A stretch of 64,000 nt of DNA from Bradyrhizobium ivorense (GTDB taxonomy: Bacteria; Pseudomonadota; Alphaproteobacteria; Rhizobiales; Xanthobacteraceae): positions 938,985 to 1,002,984 of the forward strand of contig NZ_CAADFC020000004.1 in the NCBI RefSeq assembly GCF_900696085.1, given 5' to 3'. This document shows positions 53,255 through 61,623 of this stretch, one piece after another; positions within the stretch are counted from its first letter, which is position 1, and the number at the start of each line of letters is the position of its first letter. Made by a program: the position numbers and the translations under genes. A model generated the notes under the pieces. The model saw nothing but the letters and a program-made list of their open reading frames with translations. It was not told the origin of the DNA and made no database searches.

Positions 53255-54385
53255 TCATCGCTTGCGCCAGACGAACAGCCCGGACATCGCGTAGTTCCAG
53301 ACCACGCCCATCAGCGCGCCGGCCGCACCGGCCAGCCACCAGATCGGCTCCTGGTCGTAGACCGAGAACGCGACGCCGACATTGGCCAGCAGACCGACGC
53401 TGCAGACCAGATAGAACAGCAACAGGCCGCGCAGGATGCCAAACCCCTTCAGCCGCTGGTCGCGGTAGGTCAGGAAGTTGTTGAGGATGAAGTTGCTGGT
53501 CATGGCGACGATCGCGCCGGTGGCCTGGGCCTCCGCGAACGGCGCGCGGAACACTTCCAGCGCAATGAACAGCGCGGCGAGATGCACCAGGAGGCCGAGC
53601 GCGCCGACCGTCGCGAACAGGATGAAGCGCAGCGAGATCACGTCGTTGGTCAGCTTCGCCAGCACCAGGCCGAGGAAGTCGAGTGCGACCATCGAGTCGA
53701 GCTTGCTTTCGCCATGCTGGCGGGCCCCGAAGGTGTAGGGGATTTCGACCGTGCGCAGCTTGCCCTGCCCGGTCGCCACCACGTCGAGCAGGATCTTGAA
53801 GCCCTGGGTCGACAGTTGCGGCGCGAGCTGCTCGAAGCGGTCGCGGCGGATCATGAAGAAGCCGCTCATCGGGTCGGCGATCTCGACCTTCAGCGTGCGG
53901 CGGGCGATCTCGGTGGCGAAGGCGCTGGCGCCGGCGCGCTGCTTGTTAAAACCCTCGGCCTTGTAGCCCTCGATGTAGCGGCTGCCGACCACGAGGTCGG
54001 CCTCACCGCTCTGCAGCAGCGCCACCATCTTGGGCAGCTGGGCCTCGTCATGCTGCAGGTCGGCGTCGATGACCGCGGCATAGGGCGCGCTGGAGGCCAA
54101 AATGCCCTCGATGCAGGCCCCCGACAGGCCGCGCCGGCCGATGCGGCGGATGCAGCGCACCCGGGAATCCTGCCGTGCCAGGCCGCGCACCACGTCCGAG
54201 GTTCCGTCGGGCGAGTTGTCGTCGACGAAGATGACCTCCCAGGCGACGTCCTTCAGCGTCGCGTCGAGCCGCCGGTACAAAACCGTGACGTTGTCGCGTT
54301 CGTTGAAGGTCGGGACGACGATCGAAAGCTGCGGCAATGTGGCGGCCTGCAAAGGGGCCTCGAGCGGCTGGAGGGCGTCTTTCAT
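53255..54385 (-). CDS. Glycosyltransferase family 2 / GtrA fusion (polyprenyl-phosphate glycosyltransferase)
   Basis: The 376-residue protein starts at ATG 54385. Residues 20-240 are a GT2 domain like dolichol-phosphate mannosyltransferase, with SIVVPTFNERDNVTVLYRRLD, EVIFVDDNSPDGTSDVVRGLA, AAVIDADLQHDEAQLPKM and FGARQHGESKLD. Residues 250-376 are a GtrA-type membrane domain of four helices ending LFVWRKR. It should transfer a sugar from a nucleotide sugar to polyprenyl phosphate and help flip it. The GT39 enzyme encoded just downstream would use the product. Confidence 0.93.
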   Translation of the reverse strand: MKDALQPLEAPLQAATLPQLSIVVPTFNERDNVTVLYRRLDATLKDVAWEVIFVDDNSPDGTSDVVRGLARQDSRVRCIRRIGRRGLSGACIEGILASSAPYAAVIDADLQHDEAQLPKMVALLQSGEADLVVGSRYIEGYKAEGFNKQRAGASAFATEIARRTLKVEIADPMSGFFMIRRDRFEQLAPQLSTQGFKILLDVVATGQGKLRTVEIPYTFGARQHGESKLDSMVALDFLGLVLAKLTNDVISLRFILFATVGALGLLVHLAALFIALEVFRAPFAEAQATGAIVAMTSNFILNNFLTYRDQRLKGFGILRGLLLFYLVCSVGLLANVGVAFSVYDQEPIWWLAGAAGALMGVVWNYAMSGLFVWRKR

Positions 54386-54489
54386 GAGCGCCAGCGTATA
54401 GCTGCAGCCTCTCTCCCTGCCAAGCGCAGGTGAGTCCAAACTCACTCCCGGACGGTGGGAAAACGGGGATCAGGATACCCCCAAAATGC

Positions 54490-54547
54490 CAACGACCACG
54501 AACAAGGGGCGCGCGTACATCCGGCGCAGCCTAACATTCGTGGTCGT
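54490..54547. other. Inverted repeat in the GT2 upstream region
   Basis: ACGACCACGAA (54490-54500) and TTCGTGGTCGT (54537-54547) are an exact 11-bp inverted pair with a 36-base loop. Its role is unknown; it may be a terminator-like structure for the small gene at 54632 or a structured leader. Confidence 0.4.
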
Positions 54548-54631
54548 CCCCGGTGCCGGAGAGCTGGAAGGCTCGACGGCACCATTCGAAATGATGTGGG
54601 GAGCCCGAGGCGCCCCGCAAGGGGCAAGGGA

Positions 54632-54832
54632 CTAATTATTCGGGACTTCGCGAATCACCGGTCCCCGCGGCACCGGAGCCGCCGGGGCGGCTTCGGCGGG
54701 CGCCGCCTGCTGCACCGCGGCCGGCTGGGGATTGCGCATCTGGCTCGGCGACGGCCCGTAGATGAACGCCGCCGCCAGCGCGATGGCCGCGACCACTGCG
54801 CCCAGAAAGCCTGCCGTCGATTGCGAGTTCAT
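54632..54832 (-). CDS. Small membrane-anchored protein, 66 residues
   Basis: From ATG 54832 (MNSQSTAGFLGAVVAAIALAAAFIYGPS) the 66-residue product has one N-terminal hydrophobic helix and an Ala/Pro-rich tail ending in VPRGPVIREVPNN. ATG 54847 is an alternative start. I do not recognise a family. It could be an anchored periplasmic peptide. Confidence 0.55.
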   Translation of the reverse strand: MNSQSTAGFLGAVVAAIALAAAFIYGPSPSQMRNPQPAAVQQAAPAEAAPAAPVPRGPVIREVPNN

Positions 54833-54902
54833 GCCGGACCGTCCCATTGCCTGTGCGCGGATTGATAGCAAAAACCGGCCGCGCGCAACAGGATCTGGCG
54901 GC

Positions 54903-55259
54903 CTATTTGACCGCCGCCTTGCGGCGGACGAAGGCGGTTACGATGTCCTTTTGCGCGAGCTCGATCGCGCGATTGGCGGTGGTCAGGCGCGCATCCGCAT
55001 CCTGCTTCGGAAACTGCAGCGACAGGAAGTCGATCAGCGACACCCGAAAATTCTGCCGCTCCGAGGGACAGACGGTCGCGATCAACGTCGTGAATTCCTG
55101 GTCGGACATCGCCTTGTTGCTGTCGCGCGGATACTCGCGGGCGAGGCAATTCCAGTAGGCGTCGCGGCCGGTGATCGCGAGCTTGTGCGCATCGTCCGCA
55201 TCGTCGGCCATGGCAGCAGCAGGCAGGAGGAAGAGGACGGTGACGGCCAGCATGCGCAT
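54903..55259 (-). CDS. Exported protein of unknown function, 118 residues
   Basis: The 118-residue product starts at ATG 55259 with a GGAG site and a signal peptide (MRMLAVTVLFLLPAAAMADDADD). The mature part is helical, with two cysteines (YWNCLAREYP and IATVCPSERQ) that could form a disulphide. I do not recognise the family. It is probably periplasmic. Confidence 0.75.
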   Translation of the reverse strand: MRMLAVTVLFLLPAAAMADDADDAHKLAITGRDAYWNCLAREYPRDSNKAMSDQEFTTLIATVCPSERQNFRVSLIDFLSLQFPKQDADARLTTANRAIELAQKDIVTAFVRRKAAVK

Positions 55260-55374
55260 TGTTGTTCTCCGGTTTCTTGCATCCTAGCGAGGACCGCCAA
55301 CCGCGATAGGCAGTCTGGCAAACTGGCCAATCACGATTATTTTGACTAGGCTCGATCCCTGTTCCCTCCTCACG

Positions 55375-56229
55375 ATGAGTGCAGTCGTGGCCAAAGCTCC
55401 CTCCAAGACAACCAACACAAAGACGACCAAGACCGACGCAGGCAACATCTATATCGGCGTCGGCGGCTGGACCTTCGAGCCGTGGCGCGGGGTGTTCTAT
55501 CCGGAGAAGCTCGCGCAATCGAAGGAGCTGTCCTACGCGGCCTCGAAGCTGACCTCGATCGAGATCAACGGCACCTATTATGGCTCGCAGAAGCCGGAGA
55601 GCTTCCGCAAATGGGCCAGCGAAGTGCCCGACGGCTTCATCTTCTCGCTGAAGGGTCCGCGCTTCGCCACCAACCGCCGCGTGCTGGCCGAAGCCGGCGA
55701 TTCCGTGAAGCGGTTCTATGATTCCGGCGTGCTGGAGCTGAAGGACCGGCTCGGCCCGGTGCTCTGGCAGTTCGCGCCGACCAAGAAGTTCGACGGCGCC
55801 GACTTCGGCAAGTTCCTCGAGCTCTTGCCGCGCAAGCTCGAGGGCCGCGCGCTGCGCCATGTCGTCGAGGTACGCCACGACAGTTTCCGCGTGCCGGAGT
55901 TCATCGCGCTGCTGCGCGAGCACCAGGTGCCGGTGGTGTTCGCCGAGCACGGCAAATATCCGGCGATCGCCGACATCGCCAGCGACTTCGTCTATGCGCG
56001 GCTGCAGAAGGGCAATGACGAACTGAAGACCTGCTATCCGCCGAAACAGCTCGATGCCTGGGCCAAGCGGTTGCAGGACTGGGCCGGCGGCGGCGAGCCG
56101 GACGACCTGCCGCGGGTCGACAACACAGCGCCGAAGAAGGCGCCGCGCGACGTGTTCGCCTATGTGATCCACGAGGGCAAGATCCGCGCGCCGGCGGGTG
56201 CGATGGAATTGATCGAGCGCGTGAGTTGA
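55375..56229 (+). CDS. DUF72 domain-containing protein
   Basis: The 284-residue protein starts at ATG 55375 (MSAVVAKAPSKTTNT). The DUF72 fold (a TIM-barrel-like family of unknown function) begins at YIGVGGWTFEPWRGVFYPEKLAQSKELSYAASKLTSIEINGTYYGSQ and continues with FSLKGPRFATNRRVL and LRHVVEVRHDSFRVPEFIALLREH. The DUF488 gene starts 13 bp later; these two families often occur together. A role in nucleic acid or radical chemistry has been suggested but is unproven. Confidence 0.92.
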   Translation: MSAVVAKAPSKTTNTKTTKTDAGNIYIGVGGWTFEPWRGVFYPEKLAQSKELSYAASKLTSIEINGTYYGSQKPESFRKWASEVPDGFIFSLKGPRFATNRRVLAEAGDSVKRFYDSGVLELKDRLGPVLWQFAPTKKFDGADFGKFLELLPRKLEGRALRHVVEVRHDSFRVPEFIALLREHQVPVVFAEHGKYPAIADIASDFVYARLQKGNDELKTCYPPKQLDAWAKRLQDWAGGGEPDDLPRVDNTAPKKAPRDVFAYVIHEGKIRAPAGAMELIERVS

Positions 56230-56241
56230 GCGGGAGACGCC

Positions 56242-56703
56242 ATGGCGAAGGCCAAGAAGCTGTTCACCATCGGCTACGAGCAGACCCCCTCGAAGGCGGT
56301 GCTCGACGAGCTCGCGCAGGCCGGCGTCAAGCTCTTGGTCGACGTCCGCGCGGTGGCCTCCTCGCGCCGGCCGGGCTTCTCCAAGAGCGCGCTCGCCGCA
56401 GGTCTCGACGAGCGCGGCATTTCCTATGTCCATCTGCGCGGGCTCGGCACGCCGAAGAACGGCCGCGAGGCGGCGCGCAGCGGCAAGTATGAGCTGCTGG
56501 AGAAGATCTACACCGCGCATCTGAAGACCGCGCAGGCCAAGGAGGAGCTCGACGAGCTGTCCGCGCTGGTCAAGACATCAGGCCCGGTCTGCATCCTCTG
56601 CTACGAGCGCGACCATCAGCACTGCCACCGGCGCTGGATCGCCGAGATCATCGAGGAGCGCGACGGCGTCAAAATCGACAATCTCGCCGCGCCGCAGCTC
56701 TAA
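56242..56703 (+). CDS. DUF488 family protein
   Basis: The 153-residue protein starts at ATG 56242 behind CGGGAGA. It has the DUF488 pattern FTIGYEQTP at the start, LLVDVRAVASSRRPGFSKSAL in the middle and the C-terminal VCILCYERDHQHCHRRWIAEII with Cys/His residues that suggest metal binding. The family is uncharacterised. It is probably cotranslated with the upstream DUF72 gene. Confidence 0.92.
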   Translation: MAKAKKLFTIGYEQTPSKAVLDELAQAGVKLLVDVRAVASSRRPGFSKSALAAGLDERGISYVHLRGLGTPKNGREAARSGKYELLEKIYTAHLKTAQAKEELDELSALVKTSGPVCILCYERDHQHCHRRWIAEIIEERDGVKIDNLAAPQL

Positions 56704-56711
56704 AATCTCGC

Positions 56712-56798
56712 CGTCATTGCGAGGAGCGCCAGCGACGAAGCAATCCATCCTTCCGCATATGCGGCACCATGGATTGCTTCGCTTCGCTCGCAATGACG
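56712..56798. repeat. CGTCATTGCGAG palindromic repeat, copy 2 of 3
   Basis: CGTCATTGCGAGGAGCGCCAGCGACGAAGC and GCTTCGCTTCGCTCGCAATGACG flank CAATCCATCC...GGATTG, as in copies at 28473-28555 and 63297-63382. Confidence 0.85.
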
Positions 56799-56823
56799 CG
56801 AACGGATCGGAACGGGATTCGAG

Positions 56824-56929
56824 TCTAGAGCGCGATGAGATTGGGTTGAATCATCATCGCGCTCTAGCTCTTTGTTTGACCATGATCCTTTCGGAAAACC
56901 GCTTCGCACTTTTCCGGATCATGCTCTAG
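56824..56929. repeat. CTAGAGC...GCTCTAG repeat that supplies the PhzF stop
   Basis: A first 43-bp palindrome CTAGAGCGCGATGAG...CATCGCGCTCTAG is followed by a linker and a second hairpin CATGATCC/GGATCATG ending GCTCTAG. The PhzF-family gene on the minus strand stops at the TAG of that end (56928-56926). Confidence 0.8.
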
Positions 56930-57843
56930 CTGCCCTCGCCCGCCACGTTGAGCGTGCCCTCCATCATCTTCACGCAACTGCCGCCGACATGCACCGACGT
57001 GATGGCGCCGTCCTGCTTCTTCACCCGCGTGAGCAGCAGGCTCGGCCGGCCCATGTCGACGCCCTGCCCGACCCGCAGGCGCAATTCGCCGTCGCGCGTC
57101 GGATCGAGGTCGGCGAGCAGGGCCGCGGCCGCGCCGGTCGCGCTGCCGGTCGCGGGGTCTTCGGACAGGCCGCTCGCACCCGGATGGAACATGCGCGCCT
57201 GCAGGTCGAGCGGCTGCTCGCTTGGCGGCACGTCGCGGGTGTAGAAATAGATGACGTCGCGGCCGATATGCGCCAGCACTTTTGCGAACGCCGCGGCATT
57301 CGGCGTCGCGCGCTTGAGCGCCTCGCGCGAGGCGATCTCGGTCACCAGGAACGGCAGGCCGACGGAAGCGACCTGCGGCATGTGCCGGTCGGTCCTGATG
57401 TCATCGGCCGACAGCGACAGGCACGCGGCGACCTCGGCGGCGCTCACCTCGTGCGAGCGCTGCAGCGGCTGCGGCGCGGTCAGCTCGGCGCCGATCACCC
57501 TGCCGCCATCGGACAGAACATCAACCGGCACGAGGCCCGCCTTCTCCTCGAACCTCAAGCGCTCCGGCGCCGCGGCCGCGCGCGTTGCCAGCACGAAGGC
57601 CGTGCCGACATTGGGGTGGCCGGCGAACGGAATCTCCGCGCGCATCGTGAAGATGCGAACCTTGGCGTCGTTGGCCGCGTCTTGCGGCGGCAGCACGAAG
57701 GTGGTCTCGGAATAGTTGAACTCGGTTGCAATCGCCTGCATCTGCGCCGTCGACAGCCCGCCGGCGTCGAGCACCACGGCGAGCGGATTGCCGCCAAAGG
57801 CCCGGTCGGTGAATACGTCGACAGTGATATAGCGGCGCTGCAT
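56926..57843 (-). CDS. PhzF family phenazine biosynthesis-like protein
   Basis: The 305-residue protein starts at ATG 57843 with GAGGA about ten bases upstream. It is a PhzF/diaminopimelate-epimerase fold isomerase: YITVDVFTDRAFGGNPLAVVLDAGGLS, catalytic glutamate in FNYSETTFVLP, MRAEIPFAGHPNVGTAFVLA and SGLSEDPATGSATGAAAALL. There are no other phenazine genes, so the true reaction is unknown. The last serine codon and stop overlap the repeat. Confidence 0.93.
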   Translation of the reverse strand: MQRRYITVDVFTDRAFGGNPLAVVLDAGGLSTAQMQAIATEFNYSETTFVLPPQDAANDAKVRIFTMRAEIPFAGHPNVGTAFVLATRAAAAPERLRFEEKAGLVPVDVLSDGGRVIGAELTAPQPLQRSHEVSAAEVAACLSLSADDIRTDRHMPQVASVGLPFLVTEIASREALKRATPNAAAFAKVLAHIGRDVIYFYTRDVPPSEQPLDLQARMFHPGASGLSEDPATGSATGAAAALLADLDPTRDGELRLRVGQGVDMGRPSLLLTRVKKQDGAITSVHVGGSCVKMMEGTLNVAGEGS

Positions 57844-57919
57844 CTTGCTTGTCCTCATGCCTGGGTCGCAACCGGCGACCGATCGCGCGCATCCTAGCAT
57901 GGCCGGAATCGCGCGCTTC

Positions 57920-58048
57920 AGAGCATTCGGTGCAATCGCGTGCCAGAGCATTGCGGTTCTGATTGAATCAGAACCGAAGCTCTAGCTTTTTGTTTTGACG
58001 CGTTTTCTTCACGCGAACCGGCATCCACTTCGCTCGAAAACGCTCTAG
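57920..58048. repeat. GCTCTAG / ACGCGAACCGG repeat that supplies the cyclase stop
   Basis: AGAGCATT...AGAGCATTGCGGTTCTGATTGAATCAGAACC forms a palindrome ending GCTCTAG, followed by GTTTTGACGCG, CACGCGAACCGG and GAAAACGCTCTAG. The cyclase gene stops at the TAG of this last end (58047-58045). A degenerate copy is at 29865-29942. Confidence 0.8.
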
Positions 58049-59358
58049 CCCAGCTGCCAGACCGCCACCGGGTGTTCGTAGCCGCGCACCGGGATCTCGC
58101 CGCGCGAGACCGCATCCTTGCAGTCGTCGCCGAGCGCCTCGCGCACTTCGGACGAGATCAAGAATTGCGAGCCGAGCTCCTTGTTGAGCGCCTCGAGCCG
58201 CGCGGCAAAGTTCACGGTGTCGCCGATCACGGTGTATTCCTTGCGCCTGGGCGAGCCGATATTGCCGGCGACGACGTCGCCGACATGGATGGCGATGCCC
58301 ATGCGCAGCTGCCAACTCGAGGTGGCGTTCAGCTGCTCATTGGCCGCGAGCATCTCGCGCGCGGCGGCGACCGCCTGATGCGGGGCGTCGACGGCATGGA
58401 TCGGCGCGCCGAACAGCGCGAGAAAGCCGTCGCCGAGAAACTTGTTCACGATGCCGCCATGGCGATCGAGAATGTCCACCAGTATCGCGAAGGCGCCGTC
58501 GAGCCGATCCACCACCTCCTGCGGCGAGCGGGTGCGCGCGCCCGCGGTGAAGCTGCGGAAATCCACGAACATCACCGCGACGCGGCGGATGTCGCTCTCG
58601 GTCGAAGCGCCCTCCATCATCAAGCGCTCGACCACCTGCGGCGAGACGTGCTGGCCGAACAGATTGGTGATGCGGTCGCGCGCGGTGGCGGCCATGATGC
58701 TGGCGCCGAACTGCTGGCGCAGCTGCATGCCGACGGTGCCCGCGAGCACGCCGGAGATCAGGATCACGACGCTGCGCGCGGAATGGTAGAACAGGTCGGG
58801 CGCGGGATCCAACGTCCCGTCGGGACGATAATACATCGCCATCCAGAACAGCTCAGCGGCGGCGACGAATCCGGTGAAGGTCGAGAGCCAGAAATCCAGC
58901 CGCAAGGTCGAGGCGATGATGAAGATGAAATAGATCAGCGGGGCGACCCAGCCGAGCGCCGCGACCGGGCCCATGCTGTCGATGTGCAGCGCGAGCGCGA
59001 TGGTCGGCATCGACGTCTCGATGAAGGCGCCGATATAGCGGCGGACGATCGGCAGGTCGCGGTCCTGCTTCATGTGCCTGACGATCGCGCCGTGCACCCA
59101 CAATTCGAACAGGATAAACGGCCCGATCACCGTATAGAGATAGGACGGCTTGAAATTGCCGTGCCAGACCCGGGCCAGCGCCTCGGGATTGACGAAGTAG
59201 ATGATCGAGCTGATCACCGAGAATCCCGCGGCGATCCCGATCAGCACCTTGATGCGCAGCAGCTCGGTGGTCATCACCTCGCGCATCAGGGCGTGATGGA
59301 AATCCACGGATACGTTGGTGCCGTGCGCCGGTTTGTCTTTGCCCTGCAACTCCGTCAT
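58045..59358 (-). CDS. Membrane-bound adenylate/guanylate cyclase
   Basis: The 437-residue protein starts at ATG 59358 behind GGGGAA. Several hydrophobic segments (about 40-230) precede a class III cyclase domain with RRVAVMFVDFRSFTAGARTRSPQEVV and FLGDGFLALFGAP, carrying the two metal-binding aspartates, and GNIGSPRRKEYTVIGDTVNFAARLEALNKELG at the C-terminal end. It makes cAMP (or cGMP) in response to a membrane signal. It is probably a single-gene unit; its stop is provided by the neighbouring repeat. Confidence 0.93.
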   Translation of the reverse strand: MTELQGKDKPAHGTNVSVDFHHALMREVMTTELLRIKVLIGIAAGFSVISSIIYFVNPEALARVWHGNFKPSYLYTVIGPFILFELWVHGAIVRHMKQDRDLPIVRRYIGAFIETSMPTIALALHIDSMGPVAALGWVAPLIYFIFIIASTLRLDFWLSTFTGFVAAAELFWMAMYYRPDGTLDPAPDLFYHSARSVVILISGVLAGTVGMQLRQQFGASIMAATARDRITNLFGQHVSPQVVERLMMEGASTESDIRRVAVMFVDFRSFTAGARTRSPQEVVDRLDGAFAILVDILDRHGGIVNKFLGDGFLALFGAPIHAVDAPHQAVAAAREMLAANEQLNATSSWQLRMGIAIHVGDVVAGNIGSPRRKEYTVIGDTVNFAARLEALNKELGSQFLISSEVREALGDDCKDAVSRGEIPVRGYEHPVAVWQLG

Positions 59359-59369
59359 TTCCCCGCCCC

Positions 59370-59467
59370 AGTCATTCCGGGGCGCGAAGCGAACCCGGAA
59401 TCTCGAGATTCTCGGATGTGCAATCGCACATCCCAGTTCGATGCTTCGCATCACCCCTGGAATGACG
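59370..59467. repeat. GTCATTCCGGGG intergenic repeat
   Basis: GTCATTCCGGGGCGCGAAGC at the left and CCCCTGGAATGAC at the right are inverted, with inner GGATGTGCAATCGCACATCC. It lies between the cyclase promoter and the ABC permease stop. Confidence 0.75.
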
Positions 59468-59491
59468 ATGAACAACCAGGCGCATTCTGCC

Positions 59492-60655
59492 TCAATCCAG
59501 CGTGCGGCGGAAGCGCGTCACGGCGACCGTCATGGCGAACAGCATCAGGCAGGCCAGCGCGATGGTGTCGTAGCGCAGGTTCTCCATCGCCGCGCCCTTC
59601 AGCATGATGGCGCGGACGATGCGGACGAAATGGGTCAGCGGCAGCCCCTCGCCGATATATTGCGCCCAGACCGGCATGCCCGCGAACGGAAACATGAAGC
59701 CGGACAAAAGGATGCTCGGCAGGAAGAACATCATCGAGAGCTGCATCGCCTGCAGCTGGTTCTGCACGATGGTCGAGAAGGTGTAGCCGATCGACAGATT
59801 GGTGGTGATGAACAGCGTGGTCAGGAGCGCCAGCAGCGTCAGGCTGCCGATGATCGGCACGCCGAACACGACGACGCCGATGCCGATGATCAGCGCGGCC
59901 TGGACGAAGCCGACGATCACATAGGGGATGATCTTGCCGAACATCACCTCGACCGGCTTGATCGGCATCGACAGCAGGCTCTCCATGGTGCCGCGCTCGA
60001 TCTCGCGCGTCACCGACAGCGCGGTGAAGATCAGCATGGTCATGGTCAGAATGGTGCCGACCAGGCCGGGGACGATGTTGAGGCGGGATTCCGCCGCCGG
60101 ATTGTAGCGGGCGTGGGCGCGGATCTCGAACGGCATCTCCGGGGGATCGCCGATATGCAGGTCGTGCGCCAGCGCAGTCTGCACCAGCGGGCCGAGCGCG
60201 CCGAGCGCCGAGCCTGATGCCACCGGGTCGGTGGCGTCGGCGGCGACCAGGAGCGCCGGCCTGTCGCCGCGCCGCACCGCGCGCTCGAAACCGCGCGGGA
60301 TCTCGACGCCGAACAGCACCTTGCCGGATTGCAGCAGCTCGTCGAACTCGGCGACGCTGTGGACCTCCTGGGTAAAGCGGAAATAGGCGGTGTTCTGCAT
60401 CGCCTTCAGGATCGAGCGGCCGAGATCGCTATCCTCCTGGGTCAGCACCGCGGTCGGCAGATTGCGCGGCGTGGTGTTGATGGCATAGCCGAACAGCGTC
60501 AGCTGCATCACCGGCAGCATGATGATCATGGCGAACGAGACGCGGTCGCGGCGAAGCTGGATGAACTCCTTGACCAGCATCGCATAGCTGCGCCGCCAGA
60601 AGCCGAACGCCGGCTCCCTGGTCTCGCGGTTCTGGATCGCATCGGTCGCACTCAT
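59492..60655 (-). CDS. ABC-2 type transporter permease
   Basis: The 387-residue protein starts at ATG 60655 (MSATDAIQNRETREP), 5 bp after the ATPase gene stop. A first membrane helix near 40-60 (FAMIIMLPVMQLTLFGYAINTT), a large extracytoplasmic domain, and five helices at the C-terminus with EIERGTMESLLSMPIKPVEVMFGKIIPYVIVGFVQ are the YhhJ/YbhS-like ABC-2 pattern. With the ATPase and HlyD-type lipoprotein it forms an efflux system for a drug or small molecule. Confidence 0.92.
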   Translation of the reverse strand: MSATDAIQNRETREPAFGFWRRSYAMLVKEFIQLRRDRVSFAMIIMLPVMQLTLFGYAINTTPRNLPTAVLTQEDSDLGRSILKAMQNTAYFRFTQEVHSVAEFDELLQSGKVLFGVEIPRGFERAVRRGDRPALLVAADATDPVASGSALGALGPLVQTALAHDLHIGDPPEMPFEIRAHARYNPAAESRLNIVPGLVGTILTMTMLIFTALSVTREIERGTMESLLSMPIKPVEVMFGKIIPYVIVGFVQAALIIGIGVVVFGVPIIGSLTLLALLTTLFITTNLSIGYTFSTIVQNQLQAMQLSMMFFLPSILLSGFMFPFAGMPVWAQYIGEGLPLTHFVRIVRAIMLKGAAMENLRYDTIALACLMLFAMTVAVTRFRRTLD

Positions 60656-60660
60656 GGCAA

Positions 60661-61623
60661 CTATCCCTGCTGGAAATTGTCCTTCGAGCGCCCCATCAGG
60701 TCGATAAAGACGTCTTCGAGCGACGGCTCGCTCGGCTGCCAGTGCCATTTCGCGTTGCCGCGGTATGGCGTGATGGCGGCCTCCAGCGCCGCCTTGTCGC
60801 GGCCGGAGACGTGCAGGCTGGTGCCGAACGGCGCCACCATGTCGACGCCGGGCTTGCCGGACAGCTCGGCCATCAGCCCGTTGAAATCGTCGCCGGTCAC
60901 CGTGTAGGTCGACAGGCCGGAGCCCGCGATCACCTCGTCCACGGTGCCGTGCGCCAACAGATGGCCGTAGGCGATGTAGGCGATCTCGTGACAGCGCTCG
61001 GCCTCGTCCATGTAGTGGGTCGAGACCAGCACGGTGAGGCCTTCGGCGGCGAGCGCGTGGATCTCGTTCCAGAAGTCGCGCCGCGCCTTGGGGTCGACGC
61101 CGGCGGTCGGCTCGTCCAGCAGCAGCAGTTGCGGATTGGGCAGCGTGCAGGCGCCGAGCGCGAGCCGCTGCTTCCAGCCGCCGGACAATTCGCCGGCGAG
61201 CTGCTCCTCGCGGCCCTTGAGCCCGATCCGCGCGATCATCTCGGACGCCGCGCGCGGCGCGTCGGGCAGGCCATAGAGCCGGGCGACGAATTCGAGGTTC
61301 TCGCGCACCGAGAGATCCTGATACAGGCTGAAGCGCTGCGTCATGTAGCCGACCTTGCGCTTGATCTTGTCGGCGTCGCGCCGGATGTCGTAGCCGAGGC
61401 AGGTGCCCTCGCCGCTGTCGGGCGTCAGCAGGCCGCACAGGATGCGGATGGTGGTGGTCTTGCCGCTGCCGTTGGGGCCGAGGAAGCCGTAGATCGAGCC
61501 GCGCTTGACCTGCATCGACAGGTCATGGACCACCTCGCGCCCGCCGAACGATTTGGTCAGGCCCCTGGCGTCGATCGCGAAGCCGGATGCGTCAGAGCGC
61601 GCATGGGTGGTGGCGACGGTCAT
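60661..61623 (-). CDS. ABC transporter ATP-binding protein
   Basis: The 320-residue ATPase has Walker A GPNGSGKTTTI, Q-loop MTQRFSLYQDLSV, signature LSGGWKQRLALG and Walker B LLLLDEPTAGVDP. It starts at ATG 61623, overlapping the HlyD stop by 4 bp (ATGA). The C-terminal domain (TYTVTGDDFNGLMAELSGKPGVDMV) resembles drug-export ATPases such as YbhF and DrrA. It energises the permease encoded downstream. Confidence 0.95.
   Translation of the reverse strand: MTVATTHARSDASGFAIDARGLTKSFGGREVVHDLSMQVKRGSIYGFLGPNGSGKTTTIRILCGLLTPDSGEGTCLGYDIRRDADKIKRKVGYMTQRFSLYQDLSVRENLEFVARLYGLPDAPRAASEMIARIGLKGREEQLAGELSGGWKQRLALGACTLPNPQLLLLDEPTAGVDPKARRDFWNEIHALAAEGLTVLVSTHYMDEAERCHEIAYIAYGHLLAHGTVDEVIAGSGLSTYTVTGDDFNGLMAELSGKPGVDMVAPFGTSLHVSGRDKAALEAAITPYRGNAKWHWQPSEPSLEDVFIDLMGRSKDNFQQG

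Noticed and set aside
54455..54631. Possible structured RNA such as 4.5S, 6S or a riboswitch
   Set aside because: Apart from an 11-bp inverted repeat, none of the conserved cores of these RNAs is present.
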